Shown here piece by piece: positions 1 to 10,600 of a stretch of 64,000 nucleotides of DNA. Position numbers and translations under genes: made by a program. Every line of letters starts with the position of its first letter. Within the stretch, counting starts at the first letter, position 1. The stretch comes from Bradysia coprophila (lineage: Eukaryota; Arthropoda; Insecta; Diptera; Sciaridae). The DNA is taken from NCBI RefSeq assembly GCF_014529535.1, contig NC_050736.1, forward strand, positions 3,286,001-3,350,000, read 5' to 3'. The notes under the pieces were generated by a model. The model saw nothing but the letters and a program-made list of their open reading frames with translations, searched no databases and was not told the DNA's origin.

Positions 1-10
1 GGCATCATAC

Positions 11-79
11 CTATTTGATTGTTTATTTATTCCAACATCTAACTTGATGATGTTGTTCAACAAATAAACAATCAAATAC
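11..79. repeat. Short perfect hairpin
   Basis: Arms TATTTGATTGTTTATTT and its exact reverse complement flank a loop of about 35 nt. It lies downstream of the IPNS gene and could be a small MITE remnant. Confidence 0.6.
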
Positions 80-438
80 AATGCCATGCCGCATCAAGGT
101 TGGGCTGAGTGATGTGTCGTAAATTCTGAAGTTATCTAGCTGCTCAGAATCCACGAGACCAAAACGAAACAAAATATTTTCCTTTATGGAAAAAATCCAT
201 CGAATTTTACGCAATTCATTTAAAATCACGCGTATGAATTAAAGAGCGAAATTCCTAGAACCGTGGAAAAGTTTAATTTTGAAAGGAATTTTTAGTTGAG
301 TTGATTGATTATAATTGTCACCAACGAAGTGATAACGCATAAATGCAAATGATAAAAACGTTCTGGTGTTGTCGTCATGTAAACAACTCACATTCTCTAT
401 GGTAGGATTGGTCTTTTGATGCGTAGCTTCCATGATAC

Positions 439-480
439 CTATAAATAGAGATGGAACGTCTCGGTAATTATAGTTCGGCT
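439..480 (+). promoter_or_regulatory. Possible TATA promoter pointing towards IPNS from its 3' side
   Basis: TATAAATAGAGATGGA at about 441 is followed roughly 30 nt later by an initiator-like TATAGTTCGG. The same 16-nt core, without the first base pair, recurs at about 3400 upstream of the ACV synthetase. No plus-strand coding exon can be attached to it, so it may be a duplicated promoter or drive a non-coding or antisense RNA. The interval 1-830 holds nothing else I can support as a gene. Confidence 0.35.
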
Positions 481-830
481 TTTACCATTTAACTCTACCT
501 TTGTTGTGGTTTTTGCAGTGTATTGCTCATTTGAAAGAAAAACTTACTCTCAAAGATCAGTTATAAAATCAACAGAATTAACTCGCGAAAAAATTCAACT
601 CCATACTATCAAGGTATTTATAGTGTCTAACATTATTTACAAAGCTGTATGCCTCATCACACAGTAAAGTTTCAATTCGTATTGTGTAGAGTGTTGTGGT
701 GATAGAGCTATAAATGTGAATTAATAGCAGGATTTTCAGTTTTTATTTCTTTATTTCATTGCAATACTTCAAAGTTAACGTTGCCTTAATATTACGAATA
801 AGGTGCATCGATTCAGGAATTTTAGTCGAA

Positions 831-839
831 TTTATTTAT
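831..839 (-). terminator. IPNS poly(A) signal
   Basis: Overlapping AATAAATAAA on the minus strand lies 35-43 nt after the IPNS stop codon, the right place for 3' end formation. Confidence 0.6.
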
Positions 840-873
840 TTACTGGTACACAGTCTTCACAATCGAAGAGTTC

Positions 874-2103
874 TTACGTCTGACCATTGCTAACTACTAG
901 ATCAACCCGCGCTTTTGAGAAATAATCTCCATAAGATAGAGCTGGTCTCTTTGGTTTTTCATCCGGCTTGTGAGGCACAAAAGGCTCAACGGTACTATCG
1001 TAGCCCAACATTACGAAATATGGTAATGAAAGTCGCTCAGCATTGACCCATTTAACTCGATGAATCGGTGCCTGTGTAAATGTTGGTGTTGTTTATTGTC
1101 AATTCGCGAGTTTGTTTTTGCTTAAATGCACGATTTACCCTGTAATAATTATCGGTTATCCAAGCCATGTATCCACCAGCATTGACAAGGAAGCAATCAT
1201 CTGACGACGGAATGCTTTTGTAACCGTCTGGCATCTCAACTTGTAAGTTAGCCACAACTGTATAACAATTGAATGAATCGTGAGTCATTTGAAAAAGAAA
1301 AATCTGATGAAAATCACTTACATGGTTGATACAAAACTGTTATAAGGGATGCGTCTTCGTGACTTTCGAAACTAACTTTTGTTCCATCTTTTGCCGTTTT
1401 TACTGGAGGATAGTTCTCTAAGTACGGGTACCTGAGACCATTAAAATGATTAGTTGTACAGTTTCAACGAAAATTCCTAGGTTTTCAACCTAATGAGACG
1501 AACTGATGACAATGTATCTTCCTTCCTGAAATGCTCATCGAAAAAGGTTTCTTCTTTACCCAAGGCTAAAGCATAACCCCGAAGTATAGCTGCAGAGACA
1601 TCAAACAATTTCCAGTAGAAAGATTCATTGAATTCCTTAAAGCCTTGATGCTTCTTCGAGTCTGGCCAAATATTTACCTCGTGGCATGGTACTTTTGCCT
1701 TAATTTTTGGATGTTCGGATGTAAATGACGGATTCAAGTAGCACTACATACATTGCATTAAATGAAATATTTTCTTTAAAATTTAACTAAAAGCACTAAC
1801 GTATGATTCGACAGCTTTCTTTCCCTCGATCGGCAAGTAGTATCCATTCCGTTTTTGCTCAACATTCTCCTTGTTGTAAGCTACAATGGCTAGATTCCAT
1901 TTCTCTTCTTCGCTAAGACTCTGATGGAATTTTCTTGTAGTTTTGACCAGCTCGTCCAAAACATCGACACCATGGTTCGAAGCGAAGAAAAATCCCGAAG
2001 ATCTGCTTGCCTTATCAATTTCTGCGGCAACTTTCCGTTTTGCTGGAAGATCGTTACCGAATAGGGGTGAAATATCGATCGTTGGCACAAGGTCGTCTTT
2101 CAT
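874..2103 (-). CDS. pcbC: Isopenicillin N synthase, five exons, intact
   Basis: Non-haem Fe(II) oxidase that uses O2 to close the linear ACV tripeptide to isopenicillin N, forming both the beta-lactam and thiazolidine rings. Exons are 1801-2103, 1490-1743, 1322-1431, 1139-1257 and 874-1071. All four introns (57-67 nt) are GT-AG, and the spliced frame gives 327 aa against about 331 in fungi. Seen in the protein: the R85/Y89 substrate pair in RNGYYLP, the iron ligands H210 and D212 in SHEDASL, H266 in APIHRV, the R275-L-S277 motif binding the ACV valine carboxylate, and the C-terminal NGQT with Gln326. All sit exactly four residues below the Aspergillus numbering. The chosen start is the ATG at 2103, because it gives the family N-terminus; an in-frame ATG upstream at 2214 would overlap the promoter. 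The gene is divergent from the ACV synthetase, its biochemical partner. Fungal pcbC lacks introns, so these mark residence in an animal genome. Confidence 0.95.
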
Positions 2104-2213
2104 GTTGCCACTTTTTATAACAATAATTTGCAGATAAATTCGAGAAAAAATATTATGAGTCTTGCTCGGAACACCTTCTAAAACCAACTGTGCTGTTGTG
2201 GTGATATTTACCA

Positions 2214-2222
2214 CTATTTATA
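2214..2222 (-). promoter_or_regulatory. TATA box of the IPNS gene
   Basis: TATAAATAG on the minus strand lies about 110 nt upstream of the IPNS ATG. An ACAGTT initiator-like site follows about 30 nt downstream. Position and orientation fit a core promoter giving a 5' leader of roughly 85 nt. Confidence 0.55.
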
Positions 2223-3390
2223 TTGAGTGTTTAAAGTGGAGTTTGGATTACGTTCAACGTGTTCAGAAAAAAAAAATCCTCGCTCAAGTGTTATCTCTTC
2301 TTTATGTGTTTAAATATGTAAAGTGAGATGAATCATTGATTTGTTCGTGTTGGGTTTAATAACTTTGTATTTTATCACATTTTGTTTTCTGTAGCAAGAA
2401 ACAAATTGTAACAATTTTGGCATACACCGAATCTATCGTGAGTTACTATACGTAAGACACCAACAAACGTGATGTAGGCAGAACGTTCTCTTTTTATCAA
2501 TCGTTTATTAGCAACGAAAAAAAAAAATGAAAACAAACACAAATGCTAATCGTAACTCGGGGATTTTTAGCATCTATTATGTGTTGCGTTGCAGTCATAT
2601 ACAGATTTATTGACTGAGTAACCAATATATAACTTTTAGAAATATAACAAATTAACGACACCAAGCCAATGGTTTTGGGACCCGTACACTTGTAATGTTT
2701 TAATCGACGAGCTTTTAGATGGACTGGACAACGATGATTGAATCAATAGTAATTACCTCAGTTAAGACTCTTTGTCACCGTCCACATTATTCTTCAAAAA
2801 TTTGGCAACGTAATTATCCTGAAAATACTTAAAAATGTCTACTTGAATGAGACGTGAGAGCTTTTGAAATAATTCTGGTATAAATTGTCAATGAAAAGGA
2901 TTCAATTTTCGAACAATAGCTCTTCATCGTTTCGCTTGGGATATACGTATGGGTGGCTGCCGTTGATTTCAGCATGAGGATTCACCTCAAAATTTTCCAC
3001 AATAATACAGTCTTACTAAAAAAATGTACATTTGCGTAAACAATGTTATTTTTGGACTATTAATATTAGAAAAACTAATAGACTTCATAACACGCAAAGA
3101 CTTGGGGTATTTTTTGCTAGAAGAAATGAGTATTTTTTTGTTATTTGAATTAAATGATAAGAATTCAGCTGTTCTTCCCGGTGTATACAGTCAAATACGA
3201 CAGAAGTCAGTTGTTTGCAAGGTTCTTTTTTTTGTTTTTTTATCGAAAACAAATTAATGTTATGGAAGCTCGGGGGTTTACTTTACTCTTCATTCTTTTA
3301 AAAACAGACGACAAATATTGTATAACTCAAAACGTGTAGTCTTACTGGTGCAAATACGCGATTATTTTTTTATTTGTGGGGTCGACGTGA
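2223..3390. other. Intergenic region between the divergent beta-lactam genes
   Basis: AT-rich DNA between the two core promoters. I see no convincing coding exon; the short frames at 3024-3339 are uninterrupted low-complexity. Any element co-regulating IPNS and ACV synthetase would lie here, but I cannot identify one. Confidence 0.5.
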
Positions 3391-3395
3391 AACAC

Positions 3396-3435
3396 ATAAA
3401 TAGAGATGGAGGCCGCAATAACGAAATAGTTCATT
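3396..3435 (+). promoter_or_regulatory. Candidate core promoter of the ACV synthetase
   Basis: CATAAATAGAGATGGA at about 3397 is followed about 30 nt later by ATAGTTCATT, an initiator-like site. A donor (AAAAG/GTAACC at 3558-3559) and a pyrimidine-rich acceptor (CTTGACTTTCAG ending at 4577) would remove a 1-kb 5' UTR intron and bring the leader to 43 nt before the ATG at 4621. This is inference from signals only. Confidence 0.4.
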
Positions 3436-3887
3436 TTCTATCGTCGAGCGTTAAATCAGTTTTATAGGAAAACGGAATCAGTGAAGGAAGATAATAATCA
3501 ATTGCGTACATAAAGAAAGTTTTAACTGTTTTGTTTTATAAATTAAATCCATTAAAAGGTAACCACCGCAAGAGATTTTGAAAGAAATTTGTAAGATTTA
3601 GTTGCATAACAAACTACAAAAGAAATAGTGTTCCATAACTCTTTCGTTAAAATTCCTTGTCCGTTTTATTTAAAAAAAGAAAAAAATGAATTTGAACAAT
3701 GTTCAGATAAGATCTAAACTTAATTATTACTTGAGGGTTTACACGATGTGATGTTCTTGAATGGACTTTATTTAAGCGTTTTGCGACAAAAATTATATTT
3801 TTAATTTCGACCACTTACCCGCAGCATAAGTGCTATGCAAACACCTGCAGCGGAAAAAATTCAAAAATTTTAAAAATCTCCTCAATA

Positions 3888-4223
3888 TTAATTAAAATAA
3901 TCAGACTCGAGATCCAATGTGTCTAGCATCAAATACTTAACGTTCGAATGTTTGTTATGCGTATAATGAATAAATTGACTGGCATTCTGATAATTGGTCA
4001 ATAATGATATGCGAACAAATTGATCGGTACGAGCATCGTACAGTTCGCCGATTTTAGCCACTCTCCCAAGAGCCGAAACGGTAACCGGCTCCACCTAAAC
4101 GGACGGAACGAGAATAAAGAAACAATTTCAATAAACCTAGTTCTTTTAACAGATCAACAGATCTAAGCTCTGTGATGAAGACAAAATGAGGAAACTCCCG
4201 AACAGCGAAATCACTAGTAACAT
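3888..4223 (-). pseudogene. Truncated SNTX-like secreted protein paralogue
   Basis: A minus-strand ATG at 4223 opens a signal-peptide-like stretch (MLLVISLFGSFLILSSS). After a likely intron ending TTTAG at about 4094, a second exon carries ALGRVAKIGELYDARTDQF and a further 40 residues. These match the N-terminal region of the intact gene at 17815-20029, then run into a stop at 3888. The reading frame of the first segment hits a stop before a usable donor and the candidate donors are out of phase, and everything beyond the first 70 residues of the homologous region is missing. I read it as a decayed, inverted paralogue. It lies inside the proposed 5' UTR intron of the ACV synthetase, on the opposite strand. 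A very short functional gene is a less likely alternative. Confidence 0.6.
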
Positions 4224-4620
4224 TTTCACTTTCACTTTAATGTAAACACCGAAGGTTATCCATTTCAAAAAGCGTTTTTATACCAATTCTATAAACAAAA
4301 AATTGTAAATTAAACTTATCAAATTATTATCCATCTCAACAAGTTGCTACAACCTGATCTTAAGATCTTAAGCCGGAAATCAGTCGGTCAAGTGCTTGCA
4401 TATTGTTCTAATTCGCTTACGATTTGATTAAATTTTAGATTAAAAATCTATTTCCTGCTAACTACGACATCCAATCACAGACTTGAACACCCAATCTCTT
4501 ATTTTTTAGGATTTCTCAAACCTAATATTTCCCATCCAAAATTACCATTTTCGTTTAACTGTTTTCTTGACTTTCAGAATTATATCGTCGAGTGACTGAA
4601 CAAACACTAAAATAAAAAAA

Positions 4621-7600
4621 ATGGAATACTGGAAATCGAAATGGGAAGAATACACCGAAAGGTGTGATTTTAAAGGACTATCGAAGCCAGTTAATAAACC
4701 TAACGAAAGTATGAAAGATCAATTTTCGTATGGTCACCGAAATGCTGTGATCAACGGTTCCACCTTTAAGCAACTTTCTATCATTACCAATAAATCTTAC
4801 TTAAGGCTACCGGCTTTTATAAGCTTGGCTTGGCACAAAACGTTACATGTGTATGGAAACGGTACTCATACCATCACGGCAACGAATCTAGCATCGTATA
4901 GTCGGCAGTTGGTGCCGCATATTTTGGATCATTCGAAACAAGAACGGGATACATTGAAAGAAATTGAGATGGAACTAAAGAATTCGTTTGCTGAGAATTT
5001 AAGCTTGGATCCATCAGAATTATGGGATAGTTTCTGCGATAGTCTAATTCTTTGGGGTGATGCAGACTATCAGATCAACTCGAATGTTCCACTGATTTTG
5101 AATTTGAGAATGGGACATAAGAACGAAGCGTTCGACATAAAGATTTCGTATCAGTTCAATTTATTTGAAACCACTATCATTGATGGAATCTTGGATTACT
5201 TTCGAACAGTCGTTGAAAGACTGGTATACGGAGAGGTCGATAATTATTTGAAAGTATCATCAATCGATTTCTTACCGAAACTGCAGAAAGATCAAATCGA
5301 TAAATGGAATGAAGAAACAACTGGTGATTTTGCAGAAACAAAAAGGCTGCATCATTTAGTCGAGGAAGCTGCAGAAGCGACACCAGAAAAATTGGCTGTA
5401 ATTTGTCAACAAACTTGTATATCGTACAAGGAACTTAATGAGAGATCTAACCAATTGGGTCATTTGCTTCACGTGAAGCAAGAGGTCAAAGCAGAACAAT
5501 TCATTGCTTTGTTCTTAGATAAAACTGAAACTCTGCTAATGACATTACTGGCTATTTGGAAATGTGGTGCAGCCTACATACCTATCGATCCAGCTTATCC
5601 AGATGAAAGAGTCAAATTTATTTTGGAGGACACAAATGCCCAAATGATCATCACCAATGGGCGCCATAAAGACAGACTGTTGAGTGTTTTTGCTGATGAA
5701 AAATTCCAATTGAAGATCATGGATGTGGAGAATCTACTAGCGATTGCTGAGAAAGAACCAGTCTGCAATTTAAATATATCATTGAAGAGTACCCAATTGG
5801 CATATATCACTTACACCTCAGGTAATTGTTAAACATTATTTCACGTAGTCTTCTCAACAAACCAATTCAATCATCAGCAATATATAAATTCTGTTCCCTT
5901 TACAGGCACGACGGGAGTTCCGAAAGCAGTTTACAAGGAGCACAAAGGGGTAGTTAACAGCATTACTGATCTTTCGATACGCTACGAGATGCGACAAAAG
6001 CCCGAAGTTGTAGTTTTGTTCTCCGCATATGTCTTCGAACCTTTCATACGACAAACATTGATTGCTTTAGTAAATTCTCAACTACTGGTCATAGCGGATG
6101 ATAATGAGAAACTGGATCAGACCAAATTTGTTGAATTTTTAAACACACATCAAGTAACCTATTTAAATGGAACCGCTTCAGTGCTCCAAGAATACGACCT
6201 CAGCAAATGTGAAACATTAACAAAACTCATTCTAGTGGGTGAAGAATTGACGAAAAGCCGATACGATAATCTGCGGAAAAAGTACAAGGGACGAATAATC
6301 TGTGAATATGGCTTCACCGAATCGGCACTAGTAAGTTGTATGAATAGTTTCGACCTTGGAGACGAAAGAACCGATCGGAGTATTGGACGTCCGTTGAGAA
6401 ACGTGAAGGCGTATATTGTTAACAACAACCTGCAACCGTTGCCGATTGGTGCAATTGGCGAACTATATATCGGCGGTGTCGGTATTTCCAGAGGCTACAT
6501 GAATCGGGATTCCTTGACAAAGGAAAGATTTTTGGTCAATCCTTTCCAAACTGAAATGGAAAAAGTGAAGGGTATCAATCGCGTAATGTATAAAACCGGC
6601 GATTTGGCACGTTGGCTCGATAATGGTCACATCGAATACATTGGACGAAACGATTTTCAGATTAAGTTGCGCGGAAACAGAATAGAACCTGCCGAAATCG
6701 AATCTGTCGTGCTTCAGTACGAAAATGTTACGAAATGCACTGTGGCAGTGAAGGAATCCAAACTCGGTGAAGAGTTATCCTCAGCCTCATCCAGACATCT
6801 GGTGGGATACTTTGTGGCAACTGAAAACATCACAGAGGATCAACTAATCACTTATTTGGAAAAGAAACTTCCAAGATATATGATACCCGTCAGAATGGTG
6901 CAAGTGGACAAAATTAAAACGAATATCAATGGGAAAGTGGATTTGAAGGCTCTGCCGGACATAGAATTCATTCGTCAATCGACTACCGATCCAGTTTGTG
7001 CAGCAAGAAATGAAGTGGATTTAAAGTTAATTGACATATGGAGCGATGCATTGGGAATTTGTAAAAAGATGATTGGTATAGAAGACGATTTTTTCCGGCT
7101 CGGTGGTCACAGCATAACATGCATTCAGCTAATTGCAAGAATTCGACAAAACTTTGGCTGCGAAGTAACAATCGAGCACATTTTTTCTCTGAGAAGCATT
7201 CAAAAGTTGTCGGATTATATTTCGAAGCAAAACGGCAGACAAACTGATCAGAAGCAAAATTCATGGAAAAATCAACAGCCAGACATGTACGAAGAAATTC
7301 GTGCTAACAGCCTTCATCAAGGTCTTGTTTATCACTACTTAAAACAAGGTCAAAATGATGATGCATACGTAATGCAGTCCCATTATCAATATTGTGAAGC
7401 CATCGATAGCTCAATCTACAAGCGAGCATGGGAAGCCGCTCGTACTAAATTTCCAAGTTTGAGGCTGAACTTTAAAGTACTGAAAGAGGTTTACCAAGTC
7501 TTTCAGTCTTCATCGTCACCATTGGATTGGAACTTTGTTGATATATGCAGCAAAAACGACAAGCAAATGGAAGTCGATAACATCATCAAAGCCGATAGAG

Positions 7601-10600
7601 AAAGACGTTACGACTTGGAAAGTGGAAACCTATTTCGGGTGTATTTGGTGAAAGAAGAAGAGTACAAATATTCCATGGTGTTCAGCTATCACCACATTAT
7701 TTTCGATGGTTGGAGCATTCCTATTCTATTCGACTTCGTTCATCACGCATATGAAGTTCTATTAAAGGGAACGACAATCAATAATTTACTGACATCAACT
7801 GATACAGCCTACATGCTCTCTCAAAAGCATCTTGAACTCCATCGCAACGACCACCTTGATTATTGGACATCACAAATCGAACGAATCGATCAACGAGTGA
7901 ATCTTTCAGGACTGCTCAAAGATGAAATCAAATATAAAGTGCAGCTTAACAGTTACGATCACATCGAAGATCAAAAGCAATCCACTCAAGAGATAAATTC
8001 CGAATTGGTGAAAAAGCTCCATAATTTTGGGATGGACAATGGAGTAACATTGCACTCCATTTTACAATTTGTCTGGCATAAAGTTCTGTTTGCATACGGT
8101 GGTGGAAAGAATACTGTGGTGGGAACTACAGTATTAGGACGTAATATTCCCGTCGATGGTGTGGAAAATTCAGTTGGTCTTTTTATCAACACACTTCCAT
8201 TGGTTGTGGATCATTTGAACGGAAATGAATTGTCATGTGTTGAGGCAGTAAAAAGAATCCAAAGGGAAATGAACGTTATGAATTGCAAGAGTAATGTGGA
8301 ACTTGGCAAATTGGGCAGCGGAAATGGTGAATTGAAACACTCCTTGTTTGATAGTTTATTCGTATTGGAGCCGAAAATGGACTGTGAAAAATGTCTCGGG
8401 TTTACCTTGGTAAAAGACTACGAAAAATTGGACTATCCACTTGCAGTTATTGCCAGAGAGCAGATGGGAATTTTAAAATTTACACTTTGCTACGCTGGAG
8501 AATTATTTGAGGACCAAATCATTACTGATATTCTTGACTTGGTGGAACACGTGTTAAATCAACTTGTTTCCGATCCTGGACAAACTGTGAAAAACCTGCA
8601 TTTAGTTCTACCTAAGCAAGTGGGTCTAATGGAAAAATGGAACGAAACGAAGAAACCGTTTCCTGTCGATAAAACTCTCCATGAAGTATTTGAAGAGGCT
8701 GCAATGTCAAACGCAAATAAAATTGCCCTAATTTACGAGGACATAAAGTGGAGATACGTCGACGTTAATAAGAAGGCAAACCAGTTAGCAAATCATCTTC
8801 GGGCGTTAGTCCATATTAAACCGGATGACAAAATTGCATTGATTTTGGAGAAAAATGATTTGCTCATTTTAAGCATTGTTGGAGTGTGGAAATCCGGAGC
8901 CGCTTTTGTACCAATTGACCCAAGCTATCCAGATGAAAGGATCCAATTCATGTTGGAAGACACTGAGGCAAAGGTCGTTATTGTGAATAGTCGGAACAGA
9001 AATAGATTGGAGAAAATAGTACCGGAAACAATCAAGTTTGTGAACATTGACGACACTGTTGCGAACGATTTAGCTAAATATGACGATTCCAGCCTGGCGA
9101 GAATTTCATGTAGCACAAACCTTTGCTACGTAATCTATACGTCTGGAACGTCTGGCCGACCAAAAGGTGTAATGACTGAACATCGAGGAGTCGTAAATTT
9201 GCATGACTCATTGTCGACAATTTTCGCCTTAAGATCCGGCAAAGACGAGGTGCTATTATCATTTTCGAATTTCGTCTTTGACCATTTCGTTGAGCAAATG
9301 ACTGATGCCATACTGAGCGGTCAAACACTGGTGATTTTGAATGATGACATGCGAAGTGATAAGAAACGGTTGTACAAGTACATCAAAGACAATAAAGTCA
9401 CCTATTTGTCCGGTACTCCGTCCGTGCTATCTCTGTATGAGTACGAAGATTTGAAGACCATTACACGAATAGATGCGGTTGGTGAAGACTTTACCGAAGC
9501 ACTTTTTAACAAGATTCGCTCTAATTTCAAATCCGGAATCGTGATCAACGGATACGGGCCGACCGAAGTCTCGATCACAACGCATAAACGAATTTATAGA
9601 GAAGGTGAAAACAGAAAGAATAAGAGCATCGGACATCAGGTTCACAACTCAACGTGTTATATCCTGAACGATTTTGGGCAAAGAGTACCCATTGGTGCTG
9701 TTGGCGAACTGTATCTTGGTGGCATTGGAGTTGGCCGGGGATACTTGAATAGAGACGATCTGACAACAAAAGCATTTGTACAGAATCCATTTGCTACTGA
9801 CGAGGACAAAGATCAAGGAAGAAACTTAAGGATGTACAAAACAGGAGATTTGGCCAGATTTTTACCAAACGGAGAAGTTGAGTGTCTCGGCAGAAACGAT
9901 TTCCAGGTAAATTTCATTGTAATCTGATATCTAATTGAAAAAGCAATGCTTACCATGGATATCATTTTTAGGTCAAAGTTCGTGGCTTACGTATAGAACT
10001 AAGCGAAATCGAAGCGGTTATTTTGTCATATCCACAAATTACTCACGCTGTAGTAGTTGCACAGAATCATGAAGAGTCTTCTGCCAAATTTCTCGTTGGA
10101 TATTACACATCGAATGCAACTCTAAACGAAAAGAGCATTCTAAGCTTTCTGCAGAATAAATTACCAGCATTCATGATGCCAAACAGAGTGGTCCAAGTGG
10201 ATGTCATTCCCGTAACCATTAACGGAAAATGCGACACTAAGAAATTGCCCAAAGTACAACAGTTCGTAAAAGATCGAAATCTGAAAGATAGTGGAAACCT
10301 CAACGAAATTGAAACCAAATTGAGATACATCTGGTCGGAACTACTACGATTGCCTGCAGAGCTCATTGGAGGTGACGATGACTTCTTCAGCTTAGGAGGC
10401 GATTCGCTTTCTGTAATATCTATGACATTCATGATCAACAAAGTTTTTGGCAAGGTGGTTGGCGTTCCGCAAGTATTTCTTAATAAATCGATAAAGGCGC
10501 TGGGCCATTTGATCAACACAAGTGAACATCAAGGTGAATTATTAAAAATTGAGTCTAATATGGCACCTGCATCTCTGGCACAAGAACGATTATTGTTCAT

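Noticed and set aside
239-433. 64-codon minus-strand frame downstream of IPNS
   Set aside because: No recognisable family. It has a possible donor after 14 codons (AAT/GTGAGT) but no partner exon was found.
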